Part shown: piece by piece, positions 32,043-39,156 of the stretch
Numbering within the stretch: the first letter of the stretch is position 1
Layout: every line of letters starts with the position of its first letter
Assembly (NCBI GenBank): GCA_947496715.1
Contig: CANMDT010000016.1
Location: 1 to 40,018, forward strand
Origin: Myxococcales bacterium
Lineage (GTDB): Bacteria > Myxococcota_A > Bradymonadia > REDH01
Direction of reading: 5' to 3'
Length of the DNA stretch: 40,018 nt
Position numbers and translations under genes: made by a program
The notes under the pieces: generated by a model
Database searches by the model: none
What the model saw: only the letters and a program-made list of their open reading frames with translations
What the model was told of the DNA's origin: nothing

Positions 32043-33320
32043 ATGATCACAAGCATTTTGGGGCACTTCGCCGGCAAAGAGCATCGGCTCACGATTCCGT
32101 ACGACATCACCGACGCAATCCGTATCGACCACGCCGCCGAGTGTGACCCGCGCGACGCAGGGATGACCCAGGAAGGCGTCGACGCCATCTGGAACAAGGT
32201 GCTCGACCACTATCGTACGGGCTACCAGCCAGCCATCTCGATCTGCCTGCGGCGTCGCGGAAAGGTGGTCATCAAGCGGTCGGTCGGCCATGCCTCCGGC
32301 GCAGACCCGGCTGACCCTGTCGACGGCCCCAAGAAGGTCATGGATCCCGCGACCCCTGTCTGCGTCTTCTCGGCTTCGAAGGCTATGACGGGGATGCTTA
32401 TCCACCTGCTCGACGAGCGCGGCAGCCTGCACATCGACGATCGGGTTGTGGAGTACATCCCCGAGTTCGGAAAGTATGGCAAAGACACCATCACGCTCCG
32501 CCACGTGCTGACCCACCGCGCCGGCATCCCCTTCGCCAAGCAGAAGGGGCGAGAGACCGACATCCTCGCCGACTGGAATGCGGTGCTGAGCCTGCTCTGC
32601 GAGTCTGCTCCACGGTCGCGGCATGGCCGCCGGCTCTCCTACCACGCCATCACGGGCGGCTTCATCCTTGGCGAAGTTATTCAGCGGGTCACCGGAAAGT
32701 CGATCGCCACGGTGCTGGACGAGGAGTTCCGCAGCAAGCTGGGCATGGACTACTTCACCTATGGCATGCGCCCCGAGCAGCTCCCGCTCCTGGCGCGGAG
32801 TTCGATGATGGGCGAGGCGCCCAAGCCCCCCTTCGACCTCATCCTCAAGCGGGCTCTTGGCATCGAGTTCGACAAGATTGCCGAGCTCGCCAACGACCCC
32901 GTCTTCCTCACCTCCGTCGTCCCCTCGGGCAACATGGTGGCGACGGCCGAAGAGATGAGCCGCTTCTACCAGATGCTCCTTGATGGTGGCCGCGTAGGCG
33001 AGCACGAAATCTTCGAGCCCCGCACGGTTCGTCGGGCGCGGAACGAGTCGGCCTACCTCGAGCTCGACCACACGCTCCTCCTGCCTGTCCGGTATGGACT
33101 GGGCTTCATGCTCGGCGGCGATCTTGCGAGCCTCTACGGACCCGACTCGGGCGAGGCCTTTGGCCATCTCGGCTTCTCGAACATGATGACCTGGGCCGAC
33201 CCTTCGCGCGAGATAAGCGTGGGCTACCTGACGACTGGAAAGACCTTCGTTCCGCTCGAACTCTGGGCGCAGCGCGAGGCGCTGGCGGCCATCTCAGAGC
33301 ATTGCCACCGCCTCAGGTAG
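32043..33320 (+). CDS. Serine hydrolase of the beta-lactamase/EstB family
   Basis: The 425-aa protein has the class C beta-lactamase/penicillin-binding fold used by esterases (family VIII) and peptidases. The nucleophile motif SxxK is S110-A-S-K113 in VFSASKAMTG. The second motif is Y200-H-A in LSYHAITGGFILGEVI, where Y-x-N or Y-x-T is more usual. LTHRAGIPF and FGHLGFSNMMTWADP in the C-terminal part match the family. No signal peptide is visible, so it may be cytoplasmic. Upstream in-frame ATGs exist, but AGGAG lies 7 bases before the ATG at 32043. It overlaps the convergent DUF4126-type gene by 8 bases. Substrate unknown; esterase is more likely than antibiotic resistance. Confidence 0.85.
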   Translation: MITSILGHFAGKEHRLTIPYDITDAIRIDHAAECDPRDAGMTQEGVDAIWNKVLDHYRTGYQPAISICLRRRGKVVIKRSVGHASGADPADPVDGPKKVMDPATPVCVFSASKAMTGMLIHLLDERGSLHIDDRVVEYIPEFGKYGKDTITLRHVLTHRAGIPFAKQKGRETDILADWNAVLSLLCESAPRSRHGRRLSYHAITGGFILGEVIQRVTGKSIATVLDEEFRSKLGMDYFTYGMRPEQLPLLARSSMMGEAPKPPFDLILKRALGIEFDKIAELANDPVFLTSVVPSGNMVATAEEMSRFYQMLLDGGRVGEHEIFEPRTVRRARNESAYLELDHTLLLPVRYGLGFMLGGDLASLYGPDSGEAFGHLGFSNMMTWADPSREISVGYLTTGKTFVPLELWAQREALAAISEHCHRLR

Positions 33321-33891
33321 CGGGCGCTGGTTCGGCCTTGCTCCGCTTCCGCTTGGACCAGAGCCGGTAGAGCAGCACGACGAGCACCGCGAACAGCGCG
33401 AGCGCCAGGAGCGGGACGAGCAGCGCGAGCAGCGTCATGGCGACCGAGGCGAGGAGCTCAAAGGTGGAGACGATCGGGTTGGCCAGTCCGCCCGTCGTGA
33501 CGCCGGAGACGCCCCGGGTCGCGGTCGTGCCGGCCTGAACGGCTGCAGCTACGCCGCCTCCTGCAACAATCGAGAGCCCCCACTGCAGCGCCGGGGAGCT
33601 GTCGCCCATCGAGGAGGCCATGAGCAGCGTTCCAGCCACCACAGCGAGCGGCGCGACGGCGAGGTCGAGAAGGTGGTCGAGCCACGGGATGTAGAAGGCG
33701 CCAATCTCTACGATGGTCGCAACGCCCAAGGCGGTGACTGCAATCCAGCTGTCGAGCCAGTGAAAGGAGGCCGATGGCTCCATCCAGTTGAGCGTGTAGG
33801 CGAGGCTTAGACCGAGCAGCGGCACGAAGAGGCGAAAGCCCGCTGCGGCGGCAAGCCCGACTCCGACGACACAACCAATCATCCACTCCAT
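33313..33891 (-). CDS. DUF4126-type integral membrane protein
   Basis: The 192-aa product has about five hydrophobic segments and matches my memory of DUF4126: GLAAAAGFRLFVPLLGLSLA at the N-terminus and GGGVAAAVQAGTTATRGVSG near the centre. A basic tail (RLWSKRKRSKAEP) lies at the C-terminus. Molecular function of the family is not established. The ATG at 33891 has GGGAGG with a 5-base spacer; an upstream in-frame ATG lies inside the preceding gene. It follows the RsmC-like methyltransferase gene by 28 bases and is probably co-transcribed. Confidence 0.8.
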   Translation of the reverse strand: MEWMIGCVVGVGLAAAAGFRLFVPLLGLSLAYTLNWMEPSASFHWLDSWIAVTALGVATIVEIGAFYIPWLDHLLDLAVAPLAVVAGTLLMASSMGDSSPALQWGLSIVAGGGVAAAVQAGTTATRGVSGVTTGGLANPIVSTFELLASVAMTLLALLVPLLALALFAVLVVLLYRLWSKRKRSKAEPAPAT

Positions 33892-33919
33892 GCTGGCCTC
33901 CCCTGCTTCGCCTTGCTGT

Positions 33920-35047
33920 TCACGAACGCTTGCGAGCCCTGTCACGCCGCTGCTCTGGCTTCGGTGGCTCTGTCTTCGGCGATGCTACTTTCGGCGGCGC
34001 TGCTCTCGGTGCGACGGCTCTGGGCGCCTCGGCTCGGTAGAGTCTGAACTTTCCTGTCTCCGCGACCACCGATACCCGCTCAAAGGCAGCATCCAGCGTC
34101 TCATTGTAGGGCAAGAAGCGGTTGGCGACCAGATAGAGTCGACCAACGTAGCGCATGACGCGCGGCAGGTCGGCAATCATGCGGAGCGTCGGGTCGACGG
34201 TCTGCGTGTGGCCCTGGTGGAAGGGCGGGTTGGAGACAACGAGGTCGTAGCCGCCGGCGGCGTCGGAGAGCCCCTCGGAGGCGCGCACCGTGGCTGCAGC
34301 GCCAAAGGAGGCGAGCGTGGCGCGCGTCGCTTCCAGCGCCATCCAGTGGGTATCGACCGCCTCCACCTTTGCGGCCCTGCCGGTCTGGAGCAGGAAGCGG
34401 GCGAGCCAGCCGGCACCGCAGCCGAGGTCGAGGGCGGAGGTAGCCTGCGAGGCGGGAAGGTGGCGGAGGAGCAGGCGGGAGCCCTCGTCGAGTCCGTCGG
34501 CCGCGAAGACGCCTGGGGCCGTCGAGACCTCAAGTGAGACCGGGCCGCCGATGGCTTCCACCTCCGCATGCAGGGTCCGGAAATTCTCCATCACGGGCGC
34601 CGGCTCGTCGGTCCGTTCGAAGGCCTCGATGCGGGCATGGTTGCCGTAGGCGACGGTGTCGACGTAGCGCCAGCCTTCGCCGGCAAACTTGTCGGCCGAA
34701 CCGATGCCCTCGTCTTTGCTGCCGACCAGCCGGAGCGAGCATCCGGGTGCAGCCTTCTGCGCGAGGTGCGCGAAGAGCCAGCGGGTGAGCTCTTTGCCCT
34801 TGGGGAGCATGACGACGAGTGGGCCGGCTGCGCTCTCGGGCGGGTTGCCGAAGGTCACTGGCAGGCGCGCCGCAGCCCGCTTTACAGTGTAGTCGAAGGT
34901 GTGGGCGACGGTGGTCGGCCAGAGCGACTCAATGGTGCGGAGTGTCGCGATGTCGGGTAAGGCGTAGACCGCCGAGGGAGCAGCTTCTTCGGGATCGGTC
35001 ACACGCGCCAGCAGGCGGGCAGAGCCGAGTAGTTCACCCTTCGACAT
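33920..35047 (-). CDS. RsmC/RlmG-like rRNA guanine-N2 methyltransferase
   Basis: The 375-aa enzyme has the two-domain layout of RsmC/RlmG: a degenerate N-terminal methyltransferase-like domain (about 1-170) and a catalytic SAM domain. Motif I is ALDLGCGAGWLARFL (about 205-219) and the N-methyltransferase motif IV is VSNPPFHQG. These enzymes methylate guanine N2 in 16S or 23S rRNA. The C-terminus has a Lys/Pro/Arg-rich extension (PPKVASPKTEPPKPEQRRDR) that the E. coli enzymes lack, perhaps an RNA-binding tail. AAGGAAG precedes the ATG. Which rRNA position is modified cannot be read from the sequence. Confidence 0.85.
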   Translation of the reverse strand: MSKGELLGSARLLARVTDPEEAAPSAVYALPDIATLRTIESLWPTTVAHTFDYTVKRAAARLPVTFGNPPESAAGPLVVMLPKGKELTRWLFAHLAQKAAPGCSLRLVGSKDEGIGSADKFAGEGWRYVDTVAYGNHARIEAFERTDEPAPVMENFRTLHAEVEAIGGPVSLEVSTAPGVFAADGLDEGSRLLLRHLPASQATSALDLGCGAGWLARFLLQTGRAAKVEAVDTHWMALEATRATLASFGAAATVRASEGLSDAAGGYDLVVSNPPFHQGHTQTVDPTLRMIADLPRVMRYVGRLYLVANRFLPYNETLDAAFERVSVVAETGKFRLYRAEAPRAVAPRAAPPKVASPKTEPPKPEQRRDRARKRS

Positions 35048-35099
35048 GAGGCTTCCTTTGCGACAACGCGACCTTCTTGTTGCAGCGAGGCGCTAGGCG

Positions 35100-35897
35100 A
35101 TGCGCATCGCAGCCCGCAAGATTCTTCAATCAGCCGGATTCGACCGTGGCGCGAGCGAATGGCTCGCGGAGGCATGGACGGGCAGCCGTCGCGGCGAGTT
35201 GACCGTCGACGCTGAGCCCCTCCGCTTCACCCCCGAGGAGGGGGGCGTCTGGCAGCTCCGCAACCGCTTCTACCCCGAACTCGAGGTCGGCTGCACCATC
35301 GTGGCAGCGCGCACCGGGCCCGTCGTGCTCGCCCACCACAAGCCTGTGGGCGTGGTGACCTCGCGGGTCGACGACGGCGGCACGTCTGTCTTCAACTCGC
35401 TGCCCTGGCTCCACCTCACCGAGCGGGTCGAGCCGGTAGGCCGCCTCGATGTTGAGACCACCGGCCTGCTCCTCTTCACGGACGATGGCGAGCTGCTCCA
35501 CCGGCTGACCCACCCCAAGCGGCAGGTCGAAAGGAGCTACGAGGCAACCCTCCGCACCCCCATCACCGAGGCAATCGCAGAGCAGCTCATGGCTGGTACC
35601 ATCACCCTCCGCGACGGCCATGTGCCGGCGCCGCGGAAGATGCAGAAGCTCGATGCGGAGGGCCGCCGCTGGCAGCTCACCCTCATCGAGGGCAAGTATC
35701 ACGAGGTACGCCGGATGATGCGCGCGGTGGAGGCGCCCGTCATCACGCTGGAGCGGATCACCTACGCCACCCAGTCGCTCAGCGATGTGCCGCAACCGGG
35801 CAGCTGGCGACGTCTCGGCGACGAGGAGGTCGCAGCGCTCTACGCCTCGGTGTCGGCGACGCCCGGCAGCTCTGTCGAAGGCTGGATCGAGCCCTGA
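35100..35897 (+). CDS. RsuA/RluE-family pseudouridine synthase
   Basis: The 265-aa enzyme isomerises uridine to pseudouridine in rRNA. The catalytic Asp is D117 in VGRLDVETTGLLLFTDDGEL. HHKPVGVVTSRVDD (about 79-92) and EGKYHEVRRMMRAV match the RsuA branch. The N-terminal about 65 residues occupy the S4 domain position but are poorly conserved. The ATG at 35100 has no strong ribosome site. It is divergent from the RsmC-like gene, so two rRNA-modification genes share a 52-base control region. Its last 58 bases overlap the convergent methyltransferase gene. Confidence 0.9.
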   Translation: MRIAARKILQSAGFDRGASEWLAEAWTGSRRGELTVDAEPLRFTPEEGGVWQLRNRFYPELEVGCTIVAARTGPVVLAHHKPVGVVTSRVDDGGTSVFNSLPWLHLTERVEPVGRLDVETTGLLLFTDDGELLHRLTHPKRQVERSYEATLRTPITEAIAEQLMAGTITLRDGHVPAPRKMQKLDAEGRRWQLTLIEGKYHEVRRMMRAVEAPVITLERITYATQSLSDVPQPGSWRRLGDEEVAALYASVSATPGSSVEGWIEP

Positions 35898-36760
35898 CCG
35901 CCTGAGGGAAGCAGCTCGGGGAGCAGCGCGCTGACCAGCATCGGCACAATGGGCAGCGAGGCGAGGAGCGCCGCAAGACGGAGCCGCTCGGGCTTGTGGA
36001 AGCGGCCCACGCGACGGCCGAGGATGAGCTCGTTCTTGGGGCTGTGTTCCGAGGCTGCAAGCTCGGTGACCGTGACCTCGTAGCCGAGGCAGCGGAGCAC
36101 ACTGGCGCGGATGGCGTTGGTGAAGGCAGCGCCGATTTCGCGGCGGTGGAGCGGGTGGTCCCAGAGCAGGCGCCACGGCTCCGGCATGGAGACGTCGCCG
36201 AGCTGGCGGTAGAGCTCCGCCTGGCAGCAGGGGACAACCGCGATGTAGTCGGCGTTCCGGGTCACCGCAGCGATGAGCGCCTCGTCGGTTGCAGTGTCAC
36301 AAGCGTGCAGCGCGACCATGAGGTGGATGCGCTCGGGCAGCGGCGCCTCGGCGATGCGTCCCTCAACCGCCTGCACGCGGGTCCAGTTCTGCTCGGCCGC
36401 GATCTCTCGCACCCGCTTCACCAGCTCGGGCCGAGATTCCAGCGCCATCAGGGTGCCGCGCCCGACGGGCTGCATCAGCACCTCGAACAGCGCGAGGCCG
36501 AGGTAGGATTTTCCGGCAGCAGCATCGACCACCACAGGCTGGTCGTGGCGGGCGTAGAGGTCGGCGAGCGGCGCATCGAGCTGACGGAGAAAGTGAGCCA
36601 CCTGCTTAAGTTTGCGGTGCGCGTCGGCGTTCGCCCCACCCCGTTCTGAAACCAGGCCGAGCGCCTTGCCGAGTTCCACCGAGGCTCCGGCGTCGAGGAG
36701 AAGTTTACGGACAGCTTCGGGGTCGAGCGAGGTCCGTGTGCGCTTGGCTGGCTTGGTCAT
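35840..36760 (-). CDS. SAM-dependent methyltransferase (METTL25/Methyltransf_32 type)
   Basis: The 306-aa protein has SAM motif I as VVVDAAAGKSYLGLALFE (about 75-92). ALHACDTATDEAL and VPCCQAEL follow (about 150-185), the HxC and CC pattern of the Methyltransf_32/METTL25 family. The substrate is unknown; RNA is possible given the neighbours. A hydrophobic segment near the C-terminus (LAALLASLPIVPMLVSALLPELL) is unusual for a soluble methyltransferase. GGAG precedes the ATG at 36760; an upstream in-frame ATG is less likely. The gene is convergent with the pseudouridine synthase gene and overlaps it by 58 bases. Confidence 0.8.
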   Translation of the reverse strand: MTKPAKRTRTSLDPEAVRKLLLDAGASVELGKALGLVSERGGANADAHRKLKQVAHFLRQLDAPLADLYARHDQPVVVDAAAGKSYLGLALFEVLMQPVGRGTLMALESRPELVKRVREIAAEQNWTRVQAVEGRIAEAPLPERIHLMVALHACDTATDEALIAAVTRNADYIAVVPCCQAELYRQLGDVSMPEPWRLLWDHPLHRREIGAAFTNAIRASVLRCLGYEVTVTELAASEHSPKNELILGRRVGRFHKPERLRLAALLASLPIVPMLVSALLPELLPSGGQGSIQPSTELPGVADTEA

Positions 36761-36925
36761 GAGGGGCTCCGTGGGTCGCGAATGAGACGGGCGCCTCGCT
36801 AGCAGAGTTCGTCGCGCGTGGTCGGATTTCACACGACTGCCTCACATCCAACTTGCCGCGCCGAGCCCGCGCCTCTAGGAGATTCGGCCGGCATCGTCCG
36901 GCGTGGGCTCCAGCAGGAGAGACGG

Positions 36926-37861
36926 TTGCAAGCAACTTGGTCCATCATCGTACACGGCGGCGCGGGAACCTGGGCCGCGGAGGCGCATGTTGCGGCACTC
37001 GCCGGGGTCACGCGCGCGGTGGCAGAGGCGGCTCGGATACTCGCAGCGGGCGCGAGCGCAGCCGACGCGGTCTGTGCGGCCGCCTGCATCCTCGAAGACG
37101 ACCCGACCTTCAACTCCGGTACCGGCTCCTCTCCGAACATCGACGGACTCTGCGAGATGGATGCCTGCCTCATGCTCGGTCACGAGCTTCGCGCGGGCGG
37201 CATCGCCAATGTGCAGCGGGTGCGAAACCCCATCCTCGTAGCACGCAAGGTGCTTGAGGAGACCGACCACGCGCTGCTCGCCGGCGAGGGTGCCAACCGG
37301 TTCGCGCGGGCGCTCGGCTTCGCGGACTACGACCCGACGACGACCGCATCGCGTGCGCTCTACGCCGAGCGCATCGCCCTGCTCCGCACCGAGGGAGAGG
37401 CTTGGATGCCGCGCCATAGCGCGCTTGTGGACAAGTATCCCGCGATCTTCCGCGGCACCATCGGCGCGGTCGCGCTCGACCGGCATGGCCACCTCGCTGC
37501 TGCGACGAGCACAGGTGGCGTACTTCTCCGCCTGGCGGGCCGCGTTGGCGATGTCCCCATCCCGGGCGCCGGCACCTATGCCTCCGCGTCGGGCGCAGCC
37601 AGCGCAACAGGCCGTGGCGAGTACTGCATCCGGACGCTCACGACCAAGTCGGTCTGCGACCGCATTGCGGCCGGCATGAGCGCGGCAGAGGCAGCGCGGG
37701 CCACGCTCGATGAGGTGAACCGGCTCGCCGGCCCCGACACCGGCATGATTGTCGCCGACCTGGCCGGCGGCGTGGCTGCAGTCCACGCGACCGAGTCCAT
37801 GCCGCACGCCTTTGCAACTTCCGAAGACCCGAGTCCGACCGCCCGCATGGTCGCACCCTGA
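36926..37861 (+). CDS. Isoaspartyl peptidase/L-asparaginase (Ntn-hydrolase)
   Basis: The 311-aa proenzyme self-cleaves before a Thr to form alpha and beta chains and hydrolyses isoaspartyl dipeptides or L-asparagine. HGGAGTW (residues 10-16) is the family N-terminal signature. FNSGTGSSPNIDG is the product-side loop, and the cleavage site G177-T178 is in FRGTIGAVALDRHGHLAAATSTGG. I chose the TTG at 36926: AGGAGAG lies 6 bases upstream and homology begins immediately; an upstream ATG at 36818 would add 36 unconserved residues. It has no signal peptide. It is 28 bases before the M42-type peptidase gene, so the two form a peptide-degradation unit. Confidence 0.92.
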   Translation: MQATWSIIVHGGAGTWAAEAHVAALAGVTRAVAEAARILAAGASAADAVCAAACILEDDPTFNSGTGSSPNIDGLCEMDACLMLGHELRAGGIANVQRVRNPILVARKVLEETDHALLAGEGANRFARALGFADYDPTTTASRALYAERIALLRTEGEAWMPRHSALVDKYPAIFRGTIGAVALDRHGHLAAATSTGGVLLRLAGRVGDVPIPGAGTYASASGAASATGRGEYCIRTLTTKSVCDRIAAGMSAAEAARATLDEVNRLAGPDTGMIVADLAGGVAAVHATESMPHAFATSEDPSPTARMVAP

Positions 37862-37889
37862 AGCAAATCCCAGACGAGGAGAACCGCAC

Positions 37890-39128
37890 ATGACCGAGAC
37901 GACGACGATGCCCTGGACCGAGCCGATGCCCGATGAACAGTTCGACATCATGCGTCGGATTCTCGCGGCACCGAGCCCCATCGGCCTCGAAGCAGCCATG
38001 ACCTTCGGCGTGCTCGAACCCTACTTCGAGGAGTTCAAACTCCCCGGCTGGGCTGCGCTGCGATTTGCGGGCAGCGCCGGCGTCGTCTTCGACACCCATC
38101 CTGGCGAAACCGAGCGGTTCACGGTCATGCTCATCGGCCACGCGGACAAGATCCGTATGCAGGTCCGGAGCATCTCCGAGGATGGCAAAATCTGGATCGA
38201 CAGCGACTCTTTCATGCCCGCGACCCTGATGGGCCACGAGGTGAAGATCTTCTCGGAGAGCGTCGAGAACCCCGGCAGCTACCGTGTCATCGAGGGCGGC
38301 ACCGTCGAGGCCATCGGCGCGATTCATTTCGCCGACCTGCCGCTGCGTCAGGGTGAGAAGGGCATCAAGCCCAACATGCTCTATGTGGAGCTGCAGCTTC
38401 ACGGGGAGAAGCGGCGCGACCAGGTCGAAAAGCTCGGTATCCGCGCCGGCGACAGCATCATCCTGAACCGCCACATCAAGCGGGGATTTGCCCCCAACAC
38501 CTTCTACGGCGCCTACCTCGACAACGGCCTCGGCTGCTTCGTTGCGATGGAGGTCTGCCGGCTCGTCGCAGAGGCCGGCGGGCTCAAGAACATCCGCCTG
38601 CTCGGCGGCATCGCGAGCTACGAGGAGATCGGCCGCCTCGGCAGCCGCGTGCTTGCCGGCGAGATGCGCCCCGATGCGGTCATCGCCATCGATGTGAACC
38701 ACGACTACGAGGCAGCGCCTGGCGTTGGCGACCGGCGCTTCAACCCGCTCGCGATGGGCAAGGGCTTCACGCTCGCGGTCGGCTCTATCGTCAGCGAGGC
38801 GCTCAACACCGTCATCGAGTCGGCGTCGCGCGAGGCGGGCGTCCCCTTCCAGCGGTCGGTTGTCGGCACCGACACTGGCACCGACGCGATGGCGGCCGTC
38901 TTTGCAGCCATCGACGCTGCTGCGACCTCGGTCGGCTTCCCCATCCGCAACATGCACACCATCTCCGAGTCGGGTCACACGGGCGATGTCCTCGCCTCTG
39001 CGCACGGCATCTTCGCCGCGCTGCAGAAGATGGATGGGATGAACGAGGGTGAAGGCATCACGCGTGAGAGCTTCAAGCAGCTCCACCCGCGCCTCGACCT
39101 AGCCACGCCGCTTCGCAAAGAGGTCTAG
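37890..39128 (+). CDS. M42-family metallopeptidase (aminopeptidase-like)
   Basis: The 412-aa protein fits the M42 glutamyl aminopeptidase/endoglucanase family, dinuclear-metal enzymes that trim peptides. Proposed ligands and catalytic residues are H84 and D86 (IGHADKIR, usually GHMDE), D211 (YLDNGLG), catalytic E245/E246 (SYEEIGRLG), D268 (AIDVNHD) and H356 (RNMHTISE). The order and spacing follow the family, with some departures around the first ligand. An insertion-type domain (about 95-195) matches the M42 PDZ-like dimerisation domain. GAGGAG with an 8-base spacer supports the ATG at 37890. It is probably co-transcribed with the isoaspartyl peptidase gene. Confidence 0.86.
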   Translation: MTETTTMPWTEPMPDEQFDIMRRILAAPSPIGLEAAMTFGVLEPYFEEFKLPGWAALRFAGSAGVVFDTHPGETERFTVMLIGHADKIRMQVRSISEDGKIWIDSDSFMPATLMGHEVKIFSESVENPGSYRVIEGGTVEAIGAIHFADLPLRQGEKGIKPNMLYVELQLHGEKRRDQVEKLGIRAGDSIILNRHIKRGFAPNTFYGAYLDNGLGCFVAMEVCRLVAEAGGLKNIRLLGGIASYEEIGRLGSRVLAGEMRPDAVIAIDVNHDYEAAPGVGDRRFNPLAMGKGFTLAVGSIVSEALNTVIESASREAGVPFQRSVVGTDTGTDAMAAVFAAIDAAATSVGFPIRNMHTISESGHTGDVLASAHGIFAALQKMDGMNEGEGITRESFKQLHPRLDLATPLRKEV

Positions 39129-39156
39129 GCCCAGCGGGCCTTCGCAGCGTCTGAGC

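Noticed and set aside
37638-39086. 482-residue leftward frame opposite the M42-type peptidase
   Set aside because: An antisense shadow; the plus-strand gene has metal ligands and a good ribosome site.
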